Assembly (NCBI GenBank): GCA_014183095.1
Contig: JACCPH010000030.1
Span: forward strand, 32,409-96,408
Origin: Harringtonia aguacate
Taxonomy: Eukaryota > Ascomycota > Sordariomycetes > Ophiostomatales > Ophiostomataceae
Length of the DNA: 64,000 nt
Direction: 5' to 3'
Shown: positions 43,217 to 55,579 of the stretch, in pieces
Layout of the letters: every line of letters starts with the position of its first letter
Position numbering within the stretch: the stretch's first letter is position 1
Made by a program: the position numbers and the translations under genes
Notes under the pieces: model-generated
The model's input: the letters and a program-made list of their open reading frames with translations, nothing else
What the model was told of the DNA's origin: nothing
Database searches by the model: none

Positions 43217-43974
43217 GGCAGAAGGACACAAAGGCACAAAAACAGAAAAACAGAAAGCTCCCCCCTATCTCCAAGAAATGATCACGACAGTACACGACGA
43301 CTACAGGTGCAGGCCACCAGACAACAGCACAAAATGCGAAAATGCGGGCGGCCTCCAACCTCCTCCCCAAAACACCAGACTGCAAGGGAAAAAGGCAGAG
43401 AGACACCCCCGCACAGCGAAACAGCAAACATGCATGGGTCTTTTTTTCAATGTTGGCGACTACTTTTTTTTTTTTTGGTACAGCTAGGGATTCAAAACAT
43501 TGTCACCACGGCGTCTGGGGCAATGAGGTAAATGTGTGCAGAGAGCACAAGGATAGCACGGCAGGACTGAGAAACCCAAAATCAAACAAGGCAAAATGGC
43601 AGCATTGATATGTGCAAGTGAAGATTGATTGGCTATCCACGAGAGTCGGGAAGAGTCTGCCGCCCGTAGCTTTAATACCAGCAAGTATGACGCGGAGGTG
43701 ATACAGGGGATATATACCCGCAAATACAACGAGACATGAAAAGGAAAGAAAAGGAAAAAAAAAGAACTAATAAAAAAAATATGCAGCCAACAAGTTGGCG
43801 TGTTGACAGCCCTGTAAGCATGTAGGCGGCGATGAATCCAATTTCGCCCATTTCCCATATTCCCGTTGAACCAACAAAAAAAAAGACAAATAGCCAACGA
43901 TTAAAAACCAATCAAACCAATCAAGCATCCTCGAATGCCGCATCCGCCGTCTTCACCTGTTCTCCACATGTTCT
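43217..43974. other. Convergent intergenic region
   Basis: 758 bp between convergent genes: T- and A-runs near 43460 and 43750, as in 3'UTRs. No gene seen. Confidence 0.5.
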
Positions 43975-46875
43975 TCACATGTTCTTGACATACTCGCCCA
44001 CCACACCCAGCGCGTACGACACGCCGGCCACCCACGTCGCTCCGACCACCATGCGTTTCAACACGCCCGGCTTCTTGGCGGCCGTCTCGGCCTCCTGCTG
44101 CTTGGCCTTGGGCCCGCTGAACACGGGCTCCTCGCGGCGCACATCAATGTTGGATGGGAACACAGTCTTGGCCGCGGCCGCCGATTTGGCCGTAGCAGAC
44201 GACGACGATGACAGCGGCGGTGGCGGCAGGTTGTCAGACGTCGACGGGCGGTCCTGCAGCGGCGGCAGGTCGAGGTTGACGTAGCCGGTCGGTGATGCAA
44301 AATTGGCCGCAGACGGCGACACGTAAGAGTACGGTGTGCCCATCAGGTCGATGGGGTTCACCGGGGCCGCCTGCTCGTCTGAAGGAGCCGTGGCTGCTGC
44401 CGCCTCCGCCGCCTCCGGAGACGGCTCGGTGGCATTGCGCACTTTGCGGAAGACGAGAACGTCGCCGCTTCCCGACACAATCTCAAAGCCTTGCGCTTGG
44501 AGCGTCTCAAAGTACGGGAAGAACTTGGTCGGGTTCGACAGCCGCAGCAGCACCTCGGACGGCGACAGCGGCTGCGCCGTGTCCGGCACCGCCGACGCCG
44601 TCTCCGCCACACTGATGTTCTGCATCGTCGGGTCGTATGCTAAAATCTTGTACACGTACGGCTCAGTGGCTGGCGACGACGTTGCGGAAGGTGAAGGTGT
44701 GGCGGCTGCCGTGGTCGTCGGCGTAGCCGCCTCGGCAGCAGCATCATCGGTGTCGGCCTTGCGCGTGTGGACTTTAAAGTAGGCCGGCTTCGGCTCTTCT
44801 CCCTGGCCCTCCTGGCGCTCCGTCTCATAAGAGGTCTCCAGCCCCTGGGGTTCGGTCGAGTACGGGTCGGCGAGGGCCTGCAGCCTCTGGGCTTTGCTCA
44901 TGGCTTTCCCAGCACGGCTCTTGGTCGATTTGACCGACAGGCTCGCCATCTTGTCAATGCTGTCGGCTTCTGCATTCATCCGGGTCATCGAGGATTCCAG
45001 CTTCTCTCGACCCGGGCCGCTGTCCTGGGACGGCTTGCCGGAAGTGGGACGAGCACAGACGTCCTGGGAGCTGCTGTCCACAGCAGACTCTTCTCCCTCC
45101 AAGTTTTCAAAGCTCTTCAGTTTCCGCAAGATCTTGGAGTACACCTCGTCCGACGTTTCAGCACTGTCATTTGACCGCAGGTCGTAGTCTTTCAGACCCT
45201 CGGCGGCTGCATCCGCATCTGCCTCGGCTTTTCCATCGGGCTCCTGGTGCCATACGGGTCCGTACGATGCGAGCTCGGACGGATCGACAGCAGCGGCAGT
45301 GGTGTCGGCCACCTTTCCGTCAGGCTCGTTGTGCATCACGGGCTTGTAGCGTTGCACCTCGGCTGGGTCATGGCCTTCGTGGCCCATTTCAACGGGCGTC
45401 GTCGGCTTGCCGTCCGGCTCGTTCCATCGGAACGGCTTATACTGCCGTAACTCGGCGGGGTCATACCCCTCGTGGCCCAATTCCTCTGCTGGCGCAGTCT
45501 GCTGTCCGTGTGGTTCATTCCACCAGAAGGGCTTGTATTTGGCCAGCTCCTCCGGGTCATAGACAGGGGCGGAATCGACGTGGCCAGGTGGTTTCCCATC
45601 AGGCTCGTTGTGCATAAAGGGCTTGTAGAGGTGCAGATCAGAATACGTCTCCGGTCCAGCGGAGCCCGGAGGCTTGCCGTCCGGCTCGTTGTGCTTGACT
45701 GGCGTGTACTTGTGCAGGTCATCGTACGGCGGAGGAGCCGCGGCAGCTTCGGCTGGGAATACCATGTCGCTGTCTGTGACTGCCTTGTATTTCTCGAGCT
45801 CGTCGTGGTTGGGCTCTTCGGGCTGCGTCGGCTGAGAGTCACGCCGGGGTGCAGCGTCGCTGGCACCCCCGTAGGAAGCGGCCGACATATTAGGCTCGTG
45901 TTCACGGACATACTCTTCACTTTGCAGTACGGGTTTGCCAGCCGTCTCCTCGACCGTAATGTCGTCGATGGGGACTTGCCGATACGCACGCAGCTCGGCA
46001 TCCGTGGGCTGAAGACCAGCATCATCATGGTGCATCGCCTCTACGACGGGTTCGGCGGTTCTCGGTGACATGACTGGCGGGCCGTCAAACGATGTCGGCC
46101 TGCGCGCCTGGCTGCCTGCAGACGGTGGAGGGGAAGCCGAGAAGCGGGACCGGTATCTCTTGAACGAGTTGGCCGGCACATCCACACTTTCGTCTGGTGC
46201 CGACCTGATCGACGACTTTGACACCTTTCGGTTCGTGATCGGATCGATAACATAGTCGTTCTCGGCCTCGGGAGCCTTGGGCGACCGTTTGGCTGGCCTG
46301 TGGCCAAATGGCGCATCGTCGAAGCCGGCCTCTTTCAGCATTTCAGCGTGGCGCTGGGCAATGTATGCGCGCATGTCGTCAAACGAGGAGGACCACTGCT
46401 GCTTCGCCCGCGCCGCGGACGCTTCGGCGTCGTTGTTCCCAAAGAGCAGACTGCCCCAGGCAGAACGCTCCACATCCTCGATATTGTGTCCTGGCCGGCT
46501 GCCGGCTGCGTCGTTTGGCATTCGGAAGGGATCCCGCCCGCCATGCCGTCCGTACGCAAAGCACCGTTTCGGCTGCCAAAAGTGCTTGGCGTGGCGCCTG
46601 AAAGCACGAGAGGACTCGCACGAATTGGATGGGTCCCATGGAATGCCGCGGCCAAGCTCCTCTGCATATTTCCGCCGCAATCCGCGGCATCGGCGATGGA
46701 AGTCACGGCGGTCGTCGAGGGGATCGGCCCACCAGCCGAAGCGGAACGCTCGCGTCTGCTGCTGTCGGTGGCGAATCAGCAAGGATGAGGCGGCCACGCC
46801 CAAGACACGCGACTGGGCGGCTTGCTGGCAGGCGAGCCTCGTCCGCGGGGTCAGAGTGGAAATGGAGGATAACAT
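43975..46875 (-). CDS. Large predicted mitochondrial protein with NEPDGK repeats
   Basis: 966 aa, single exon. The open frame extends upstream to 46950 but only with a GTG; ATG 46875 gives MLSSISTLTPRTRLACQQAA, an Arg/Ser-rich leader typical of mitochondrial import. Residues about 380-547 contain six copies of a 30-38-residue unit with consensus D-x-x-[DE]-L-x-x-Y-K-P-[VF]-x-[HW]-N-E-P-D-G-K (KHNEPDGK, MHNEPDGK, WWNEPHGQ, RWNEPDGK, MHNEPDGK, WHQEPDGK), with two degenerate copies just before. A more globular module follows (PYVYKILAYDPTMQ to FEIVSGSGDVLVFRKVRN, about 745-815). The protein ends with a hydrophobic segment, VVGATWVAGVSYALGVVGEY, like a tail anchor. I know no function for this architecture. 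Confidence 0.82.
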   Translation of the reverse strand: MLSSISTLTPRTRLACQQAAQSRVLGVAASSLLIRHRQQQTRAFRFGWWADPLDDRRDFHRRCRGLRRKYAEELGRGIPWDPSNSCESSRAFRRHAKHFWQPKRCFAYGRHGGRDPFRMPNDAAGSRPGHNIEDVERSAWGSLLFGNNDAEASAARAKQQWSSSFDDMRAYIAQRHAEMLKEAGFDDAPFGHRPAKRSPKAPEAENDYVIDPITNRKVSKSSIRSAPDESVDVPANSFKRYRSRFSASPPPSAGSQARRPTSFDGPPVMSPRTAEPVVEAMHHDDAGLQPTDAELRAYRQVPIDDITVEETAGKPVLQSEEYVREHEPNMSAASYGGASDAAPRRDSQPTQPEEPNHDELEKYKAVTDSDMVFPAEAAAAPPPYDDLHKYTPVKHNEPDGKPPGSAGPETYSDLHLYKPFMHNEPDGKPPGHVDSAPVYDPEELAKYKPFWWNEPHGQQTAPAEELGHEGYDPAELRQYKPFRWNEPDGKPTTPVEMGHEGHDPAEVQRYKPVMHNEPDGKVADTTAAAVDPSELASYGPVWHQEPDGKAEADADAAAEGLKDYDLRSNDSAETSDEVYSKILRKLKSFENLEGEESAVDSSSQDVCARPTSGKPSQDSGPGREKLESSMTRMNAEADSIDKMASLSVKSTKSRAGKAMSKAQRLQALADPYSTEPQGLETSYETERQEGQGEEPKPAYFKVHTRKADTDDAAAEAATPTTTAAATPSPSATSSPATEPYVYKILAYDPTMQNISVAETASAVPDTAQPLSPSEVLLRLSNPTKFFPYFETLQAQGFEIVSGSGDVLVFRKVRNATEPSPEAAEAAAATAPSDEQAAPVNPIDLMGTPYSYVSPSAANFASPTGYVNLDLPPLQDRPSTSDNLPPPPLSSSSSATAKSAAAAKTVFPSNIDVRREEPVFSGPKAKQQEAETAAKKPGVLKRMVVGATWVAGVSYALGVVGEYVKNM

Positions 46876-48469
46876 GTTGGCAAGATGGTGAAACGGCACG
46901 TCGTAAGAGCCAGCTGCTGGGCACGACCGGACGTCTGCGTCTTTGGGCACCAGTCAGTACTGTTGTACTGTATCGGGGAAGAAAAGAGGAAAAAAAAAAG
47001 AAGCGTCAGGCAGACCCACTATGAAGAGAGCACTGGACGATGTCGTGGAACCGAGTCCATCAAATGCTGCGGCTGGCGAAGCAGGGCACGTCGCAGACGG
47101 TGGCTGTGTGGTGTGTGGTGTGTGAATGATGGTGGGAGGAACAAGGCTGTGACCCAAAAGGTGGGCGATAAGAATAGCAGACACGGGTGACTAGCACCGG
47201 ACCATATTACAGCAGGCCGTCGACAGCAGGGCCAACAGGTGCGATGAAATGGAGGGGAAGGGACACGAGGCAAAAAGCGAGTCAAGGAAGGCGGCACACG
47301 ATATATTACGGCATTATCTGGGGGAGGTGGCGACAGGTCACGGTGCGGGTGTCCTCGGCACGGGTCATGCGGGCAGGCAGCAGGTCGCAGTGACGAAATC
47401 ACCACATATTACTCGTACTGTACGAGTAAGACACAGAGGAAGTGCCTGGGAACAGGAAGCCTGGCGTTATCGCAGGGCGGTTGGTGGAGAAGGTGGACCC
47501 CCCACACTGCACGCTGGCGTCACTGCTGAAGGTCCCCTCTCCTTGCCGCCCCCTTCACCCAGCGCCCACCCCGCAGTTTGCATTGAAGGACAATGAAACA
47601 TCCGCTAAAGCTCGTAAGCAGGGCTCCTCCTTCCGCCCACGCGGGGTTGGCAGGGAGGCCATAAAGAATCGAGATAAGGCACGCTGGCCAAAGAGCTCTC
47701 AGCCGTAATTATCCGAGTGCTTTACCGCCGAAGCCGCTGCATCGCTCGCTGAAACTCGTGCCGATCGCCACTGCACATGCTACGAGCACAATGCGAGATG
47801 CATCGCGTCCAGTATCTATCACTCCCACGGTGAGCCGTCCGTAATATGACGCCATGCTAACGTAAGAATTGGTCCGACCGCGGACAGGGGCTAAAGCGTG
47901 TAGTAGTCATGGCCGTATCTCTCTCGGCGTTGAGTCAGTCGCCGTGTCATGTGACTAGTGACGGGCTGCACACACATCCCTCAACGTCGGTCTGGTGTCG
48001 GATCCTCTCCATTTTAGCATGCCTCACTGGGACTGAAGAGCTTGATTGGAGATTGCAATATTAGGCTCTAGTATTAATATCTTGTTCTCCTCCGTAGTTC
48101 TTTTGGGGACCTAGTTCAGCCACATCGTGGCCTACTAGTCATGTGTGGCTGTGCGGCAACCCCGCCAAAAGTTCATCAGGACGCAAAGCTATACGATAGT
48201 ACGGCGTTCAGAACTTGATCCAAACCACACTCTATTTAGGAGCGTTCCAAAAACTCCTAGTACATATATCTGTTTTTCAAGGTCGAAGTATATAAAGTTA
48301 ACCTATCTCTATCGAGTATTTTGTTCCTCTCAAGCCTGCATTTTCCTTCTACACTGATCACATAACCTTTACAACTTCACCACTACAACTCACAATTTTG
48401 ACCACTCCGACCCAGACCAAGACCACCATCTGCCACGATACCCCCCACCGAAACCTTGCTGTCAAGACC
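46876..48469. promoter_or_regulatory. Divergent region, NEPDGK-repeat gene / Listerin gene
   Basis: 1.59 kb without supported genes. It contains a 21-bp perfect palindrome (47409-47429) and becomes AT-rich toward 48050-48360, with a TATAAA-like element near 48290 that fits the Listerin promoter. Confidence 0.45.
47409..47429. repeat. 21-bp perfect palindrome
   Basis: TTACTCGTAC, a single central T, then GTACGAGTAA: ten-base arms in perfect inverted symmetry. It could be a dimeric protein site or a hairpin. Noncoding context. Confidence 0.85.
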
Positions 48470-51400
48470 ATGAAGCCGAACAAAGGTAAGCCGCGGAAGG
48501 CTATTGGCATCCGCGGCTTTGGGGGCCTGCCCCCGACGGCTGCTGGCTTCAAGGGGCTTGCACCCACACAAAACCAGAGCGGGCTCGCCTATCTGACCGA
48601 CCGCCACGAGTTCTCCTCCATTGCCGATGCCAACGCCGTCGTGTCTTTCAAGAATCTCCTCAAAAAGGACGACAAAACAAAATCAAGAGCGCTGGAGGAC
48701 TTGGTGGCACATGCGCAGGCACACCCGTACGAGGAAGGGGGCACAGAAGAGGGCATTTTGGAGTCATGGGTCCAGCTCTTCCCCCGGCTGTCCATTGACG
48801 AGTCACGAAAGGTGCGGGAGCTGGCCCAGACCGTCCAGTGCGAGCTCATGAAGTCGGCGCGGAAGCGCATGGAAAAGTACGTGCCCAAGATTGTGGGCCC
48901 GTGGCTAGCCGGCACGTTTGACCGCGACCGGGTCGTGTCGCGCGCCGCCAACGAAGGCGTCTCGGTGTTCCTCAACACCGAGGAGAAGAGCCTGCTCTTC
49001 TGGACCCGGTGTCAGCCCAAAATCCTCGAGTACGCTGCCGAGGCGGTCAAGGAGACGCCCACCACGCTCAGTGACATGCGCTCGTCGACCAAGGAGGACG
49101 CCGACTTGAAGTACCACCGCGTATTGTACAGCAGCCTCTCTCTTGTGGATGCCCTTCAGCAGAGGGTGGCAGCTGCCGACGTCGAGAGCCACGAGGCCGA
49201 GTACGAGAGCTTCTTTCAGAGCGAGGCTGTGTTGCGCAGCACCGTGTCCGCCGACGGCCACGTCCGCAAGGCAGCATACGAGCTGTTCGACCACTGCCTC
49301 GCGTCGTATCCGAAATTTCTCGACAGTTCCGTACCAGGGCTTTCCAAGATTATGACCGAAGAGGCCACGAGAATCGGCCAGGTGGGCTCCGTGATCGAGT
49401 TCCTGCGTCTGTTGACTCGGCTCTCTAGAGAAAACCCAGAAATGTGGAACCAGGGGAAGAAAAAGCACCCATACTCGAGGCTGCGACCACTGATTGAGAG
49501 GGGGTCGCAGGGTGCTTTGTCTACAGCGTCGTCAAATTTCTGGCAGCAGCTGGATATCCTATGTGCCACCATCACGCAGGACATTACTAGCGACGAAGCC
49601 AGAGACGTGCTTGTCTCCTTCCGGAAAGGCATATCCAGCAGAACCGAGCCAAGCAGCAATGCAGTTGACGCATGGACAGTCTACCTATCAATGGCGAAGC
49701 GTCTGATATCGACTGTGCAGCCCGAGCTGTCCAGGGCCCTGCTCGTCGAGACAAACGTCTTGCCGCTGATTGAAAATTTTGTCTTCCCAGCAGACAAGTC
49801 AGAATGGAGCTCGTCGGCGCACGTATCCGTTGTGACACGAGCAGCCCTGCTCTCGTCCCGGGCGACGTACCCAGATATCACTGCGTCATCCGAGAAGGGG
49901 TGGGCAAAAATCGCCGACGACCTTGCCAAGAGGATGCGCAACTCCCTTCCCGAAGTCTCAAAGGACTACAAAAAGTCCCAGCAAGCCATTGCCGACGAGG
50001 GGAATCGGTGGTTTGCGCTGCTCGCAGACATACACCGTGTTGTCAAGGGCATTGAGCCGTCGCCGGATTCTCCCGCAAACCTGGTCGAGGACTTGGTCCA
50101 GAAGCCAAGCCTGGACATTCTCAATGCCGCCATCGATCTGCTCAGGAGGAGAAACTACAAGCCGTTTGGTGCGGCCGAAGTCATCAATGCCGCATTTGCG
50201 CACGCGTCTCACACCTTCAAGAAGGAGGGGCCGTCCATGATCAGATTGCTCTTCCCTGCTGACGACTCCGATGCACTCTTACTTTTTCTTTCTTCTTCTT
50301 CAGCTGCCCCGTTGCTCTCCACCCTCCGTTCGATCGCAAACATTCCGGATTACGCCACGGAATACAGGGACATTTTTGCGGCTATTGCGCCGCTGCTTTT
50401 GCAGAGAAAGGATGACGACGCAACCGCGCAACACTTGGCTCTCCTGATCACAGGCACGTCCGATTCTGCCATGTCCTTGATCCAGAGCAGTCAAGTGTTC
50501 CAAGAATGCCTGAAGCACGTCTGCTACAGGACAGCACGCGGCGAGACCCAGCACTGGGAGCTCTTCAAGACTTCCTTCTCCACCGCTGCTCTGCTGCCTG
50601 TGACGGCCCCGGCTCTGGTGTCTGAAATTGTGCACCTCCTGGGCGACCCAGATGTTGGTGCGGCTAGCGTCCTGGCGGCCGTGGATGCCATTGCAAACGC
50701 ACGACCAGAGCTCTTCCTGCGCAACGACGCCTTGCATTTGGAGCTCGTGTCTAAGCTTCTGGCTTTAAAAGAGAGCGACAGTGCTTCCTTGTCGTCCAAG
50801 GCCGACAGTCTTCAGTCTCTTCTTGCTGCACGCTCTAAGAAAGAGTCGCCGCTGCTGAAAATCATTCAGGAGAATCTGGATACTGCAGGCTCCGAATCTC
50901 TAGAGTAGGGCTGCCTTATTTTGCTTGTATGTTGGACATGACTAACAAACTTTTCAGGATCGACACTGTTGTGGAACAGGCGATTGAGCTTTCCAAGACG
51001 ACGACGGCAGAGGACGAGGAGAATCTCTTCCCGGACACGAACACCTGGATCCAAGAAACACAGCAATTTCTGCAACGCGAACTCAGTCCCACGCTTTCTC
51101 TGACGACCGACCTTGGCGGCGCCTATCTCCTGGTTCGCGCTGGCACGGCGCAAGCTGGCTCGGCTGCCAATACCAAACGGGATCGCCAGGGCAACTCCAT
51201 CCCCGCTCGCATGGCGGCGTATACTACACAGATCCTGCAGAGAGACTTTTCTTTGTCTAGCCTCCCTCGGCCGCTCCAGCTAGAGCTCCTTCTCATGCTC
51301 TATCTGGTAGCAGAAGCCGGCTCTGACCAGGTTGTCTTGGCCGATAAGAACAGCTTCTGGGGCAACCTGACGGATCCATGGGCGCTGTCGAAGGCCGAAG

Positions 51401-53578
51401 ACGCCATCGCGGCCATCCGTGAAGTTCTGGCCAAGGCGGTGGCAGGCAAGCTGGGAGGAGCCACCGAGCAGGAGCTGATGCAGGCCCTGCTCCGGCAGAC
51501 GACGCAGTCCACGCCTCTGGCTGTCTATTCTGCACGGGCCCTGCGCAGCTTTGTTCAGACGCAGGTTGACGCCCACGGCTTCACCCCGGCAGACGAGGAT
51601 TACGTGTCGAAGCTCAACCTCTGGAAGCCTAGCCCTGAGACGACGCTCGGCTCGGCAGCGGTCCTGTCTGGCTATGGAGAGCTCCTGTCATCTTCTAAGG
51701 CGGTGTCCAACTTTTGCAATCGTCTCATCAGCGATGTTGCCGATGCCAAGCCGGAAAAAGAGACGACGCTGTCCACTCTTGTCATGCTCAACGCCTGCAT
51801 GTCTGTATACGAGGTGGGTCAGCTGCCAGTAGCGACCAATCGGCTCGTTTTTGCAGTGCGGCAGATCACCAGTTGGTTCGGCAGTGACGACGACGACGAT
51901 GCAAAGCCGCAGCTAGATGCGAGACTCGCTGCCGAGAGCTGCCGGTCTCTCCAGCGCCTGCTCCCGTGCATCAAGGACATGTATGGGCCGTACTGGGAGC
52001 GGTCCCTCAAGTTCTGCTTCGGTCTCTGGTCGAGAGCGGCCGGCGACACGGTGGACGCTAGACTGCCCTACATGCACACCTCGCTGAAGCTGATCACGGC
52101 ACTGGAGTCCATCCCCGAGCCCAACGACGATCTTGAGGATGCAATCAAGACGTTTTCTGAAGACAAGTCGCGTGGCCTGCTTGGCCTGCTGTGTCTTCCG
52201 AGATTGGAAAACATGCAGCCGCAGACCATTGTCGATGGGCTTCTGTGCCGGATGGCCGATGCGATTCCTCTCGAGCACATCAAGGACCTGTCGGAGCTGT
52301 ACGGGCTGGTGGCGTCCGAGTCGCGGGAGGTACAGACAGCCGGCTTCAACATACTCCATCGGGCCATCCCGGCGGCACAGGAGGAGCTGTCGTTTGATGC
52401 CATCCTCGAAAACAAAGGTACGACCTCTCAAAATCCCGCCGCGCCAGCATATCGTGTTGCACTGCTAACTTTCACAGATGTCAACCTGCCCGACGAGCTT
52501 CTATCTCTGCTTCTGGACGCGCCGACGCTCGAGGCATACCCGGACGAGGAGCTGTCCAAGTTCCCCACGCCTGTGCGGTCGTATCTGCTGTCGTGGCATC
52601 TCGTGTTTGACGCGTTCAGCAAGGCGTCGGCCAAGGTCCGGGCCGACTACAGCGAGCAGCTCAACAAGGCCAAGCACGCGGCGGCGCTGCTCGACTTTGT
52701 CTTTGACGTGCTCGGGCACTCGGCCGGCCACCCGCTCAATCTGGACAAGGAGGGGATCACGACTCTGCAGATCACAGACTACGACATTCGCGCGGCCGAC
52801 TCGGAGCCCGAGGAGCGGAACATGTACTGGCTGCTGGTCCATCTGTATTACCTGTGCCAAAAGTACCTGCCGGGCCAAGCCAAGGCTTGGTACGCGGACT
52901 GCCGGTCGAAGCAGACGAAGCTCGCGGTGGAGTCGTGGACGGCCAAGTACATCTCAGCGACGCTGACGAGCGAGGTGCTGGACGAGGTGGTGACGTGGGC
53001 GGCGTCACAGGAGCCGCCGGCGGCGGACGAGAATGAGCTGGAGGTCAAGGTGAACAAGGGCAGCCGCGAGGTGGTGGCCAGCTACGAGGTGGACGACCAG
53101 CAGGCGTCGATTTCGATCCGGATCCCGGCCAACTACCCGGTGGACAACGTCACGGTGGTGGGTCTCAACCGGGTGGGCGCCAACGAGCGCAAGTGGCAGA
53201 GCTGGCTGATGATCACGCAGGGTGTGATTACATTTTCGGTGAGTACCTGGTCCTTCTTGGTCCTGCCTTGGCCTCGTGGACGCGGCGTCACCATAACACA
53301 CCTGCTAACAAGCCTAGAACGGAAGCATTGTGGACGGGCTGGCGGCCTTCCGGCGCAACATCCTGGGGGCTCTCAAGGGCCAGACGGAGTGCGCCATCTG
53401 CTACTCGATCGTGTCGGTGGACAAGCGGATGCCCGACAAGCGGTGCAGCACGTGCAAGAACCTGTTCCACCGCTTCTGCCTGTACAAGTGGCTGCAGAGC
53501 GCGCACCAGAACACGTGCCCGCTGTGTCGGACGCAGATCACGCTGAACTCCGACCGGGACGGCAAGTCGCGGCGGTAG
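48470..53578 (+). CDS. LTN1: Listerin E3 ubiquitin ligase (ribosome quality control)
   Basis: RING E3 that ubiquitinates nascent chains stalled on 60S subunits. 1638 aa from join(48470..50904,50958..52417,52478..53238,53318..53578), close to the usual length. The ATG at 48470 begins MKPNKGKPRKAIGIRGFGG; upstream in-frame starts are not ATG. The conserved N-terminal part FSSIADANAVVSFKNLLKKD contacts the 60S/NEMF side in known structures. A long HEAT/ARM solenoid follows, then a RWD-like region (SRRVV-type ASYEVDDQQASISIRIPANYP) and the C-terminal RING at about 1576-1622, CAICYSIVSVDKRMPD..CSTCKNLFHRFCLYKWLQ..CPLC. The first intron starts GTAGGG and removes a TAG; all junctions keep frame. The gene continues to a TAG at 53576. 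Confidence 0.95.
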
Positions 53579-53838
53579 CCGGCGGGCGGGTATGAGAGGG
53601 GGAGGGGGAGGGGGAGATGAGGTGGGTAGGCAGTGTCTCGACGGTGTCTCCGGAGGCGAGGTGGTTGCGCTGGGGAAGGGCGTTTGGGAGGTGATCATTT
53701 ACAGGACGTCTAAAAGCGGGTGGATTGCTGCATTTGCACACGGGACGGCATTGGGGGGGGACCATTGGATATCGGAATAGACGAAAAGCACACGAGCACG
53801 AGCAGTAGTCATTTATGTCTTTCCATTCATTCTATCGT

Positions 53839-54404
53839 CTACAGCTTGCCGTTTGCCTGGAGGGCGCGCTCGCCGTCGACGAGGACGCACCAGCCCTCGC
53901 TGCCGCGGCCGCCGTCGCCGGCGACAACGGTAAAGGGCGGCTGGCCGTTGTTATCGTCGCCGTCGCCGCTGTCCTTCTCCGTGCCCCAGGCGTACGCGAG
54001 CACGTCGGCGTCAAAGGTGCCCGGCTGCAGCCACACGGCGGGCACGCCCAGCTGGCGGGCCTGGTGCAGGACCTTGAGGGTGGTGGCCGGCGGCGTGATG
54101 ATGCTGACGGCCGTCTGGGTCGGGTGCGGCAGGGCGGCGAGGTCGGACAGCGTGGGGTAGTCGCGGCCGCCGACGGCGATGGCGGCGGCGCCCGGGTTGA
54201 TGGGGGTGGCGGGCAGGCCCCGGGCGGTGTACCAGGCAAAGACTGGGGCTTGTTGTTAGACAAGAGTCTCCGCAGAATGGGTCATCACCGGGCCGACGCA
54301 CTCCTGTGGCCGAACTTGGCCGGATTCGTGCTGGCGCCGACGACGGCAAAGTAGGGGTTCGCAAAGAAGGCGCGGGCGGCGGCGTCGGTCGAGACGGGGG
54401 CCAT
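53839..54404 (-). CDS. CoA-binding (Rossmann) domain protein
   Basis: 168 aa protein of the CoA_binding family related to bacterial YccU and yeast YGR052-type small proteins of unclear role. Exons 54404..54302 and 54242..53839; the intron GTGCGT..CCCCAG (59 bp) splits an Ile codon. The nucleotide-binding start is FAVVGASTNPAKFGHRIFAW (about 18-38), followed by PINPGAAAIAVGGRDYPTL and the second half VWLQPGTFDADVLAYAWGTE. Near the C-terminus is an Asp/Gly/Asn-rich insertion before WCVLVDGERALQANGKL. Convergent with Listerin (261 bp between stops). Confidence 0.85.
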
Positions 54405-55579
54405 GGCGGATGATGGATGCGGCAGCTGGGCAGTTGGACAGTTGGACAGTTGGACAATTGGTGACTGCGATGGTTCGTCCCGACCTGTTTTTTTTTTGGT
54501 GCTCTTTCGGGGCTATTATTTACTCGCACTACCAATTCCAGACGGCAATAACGTCATCGGCAGCCACCAGAGAAGCCGCGGCTGTGCTGTGCCGGGCGGC
54601 GGGCGCTGGTAAGAGCGAACACAAATTATGTCATCCTATTCTCACCAGCCACAGCTCCGCTCGGGTGTTGTTCTCCAACAGCGTGATCCCCAGCCTCCCA
54701 CAATTTAGCGCATGTTTTCTTGGCCCCTGCAGGCGCGGCGCCCGTGGAAAAGGTTCCTAGGCGCGCTGCGCTGCAGCGGCAGCAGCAGCGGTAGCAGCAG
54801 CAGCAGCACGACATCCATGCGGCTCCTCTTTTGTGTGTAGTTCTCCATCGGGGCCAGCATGGCAGCCTCGTAACAGACATGTCATGGCAGTCTGGGGCAG
54901 TCTGTGTTCTGGCACGATACGTGTGGTGGTGGCTCGATTGGCCCCCCAGCTTTCGGTGTTCCCGTGACATCGGTGGAGACCCGCACACACACACACATTG
55001 TTTGCGCCTTCCTGTTCTCTGCAGGGTCGTGACCACTTCCCCAGCGAGACCGCAGCAGCCACCCTTTCCGAACGGCCAAAGCTTAGCAGAAAAAGAGGTG
55101 CTTTAATTTTTTTTCTTTTTTTTTTCTTCCTCTTCTCACTCCTATAGCAGCACCACCACCACCTCCCCGAAAACACCTCTCTCTCCGTATCTGGCTCAAT
55201 TCCTACTGTCATCGCGCAACGCTCTTTGCCACTTTTTGCTGCCGCAGTCCGCTGCTTCGAACATGTGTCGCCGTCCGGTCGCTGCGCCCGTTGCTACATG
55301 CTAGAGCCTGTTGTCTATTTAGCTCCTTTCCGTTTCTCTCGCCCACTCCACCCCCGACCCCCCGACCCCCCCGACCGCCCTTCTCTCTCGGCCGACCTCC
55401 CTACAGCGGCGGGCTCTTCTTTCAGTCTCTGACCGCCATCCGAGCTCATCTCCAGCGAATCCGCACGCTCCCCTCCCGCAACGTCCGAACTGCACAGCCA
55501 CTGAAGCTGCTGGTGCTGCTCTTGCGACTGTCCTCCATCTTGCGACAACACCTCTCCCCCACCCCCATCTTCCGTCGCA
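54405..55579. promoter_or_regulatory. Divergent promoter region, CoA-binding / muniscin
   Basis: 1.17 kb. Contains GCAGCAG-type triplet runs (about 54775-54808), a CACACA run (about 54985), and a long pyrimidine-rich tract (55325-55430) typical of 5' leaders in this genome. No supported gene. Confidence 0.45.

Noticed and set aside
46873..46950. Upstream start of the NEPDGK-repeat protein at 46950
   Set aside because: The codon there is GTG; the ATG at 46875 gives a good mitochondrial leader.
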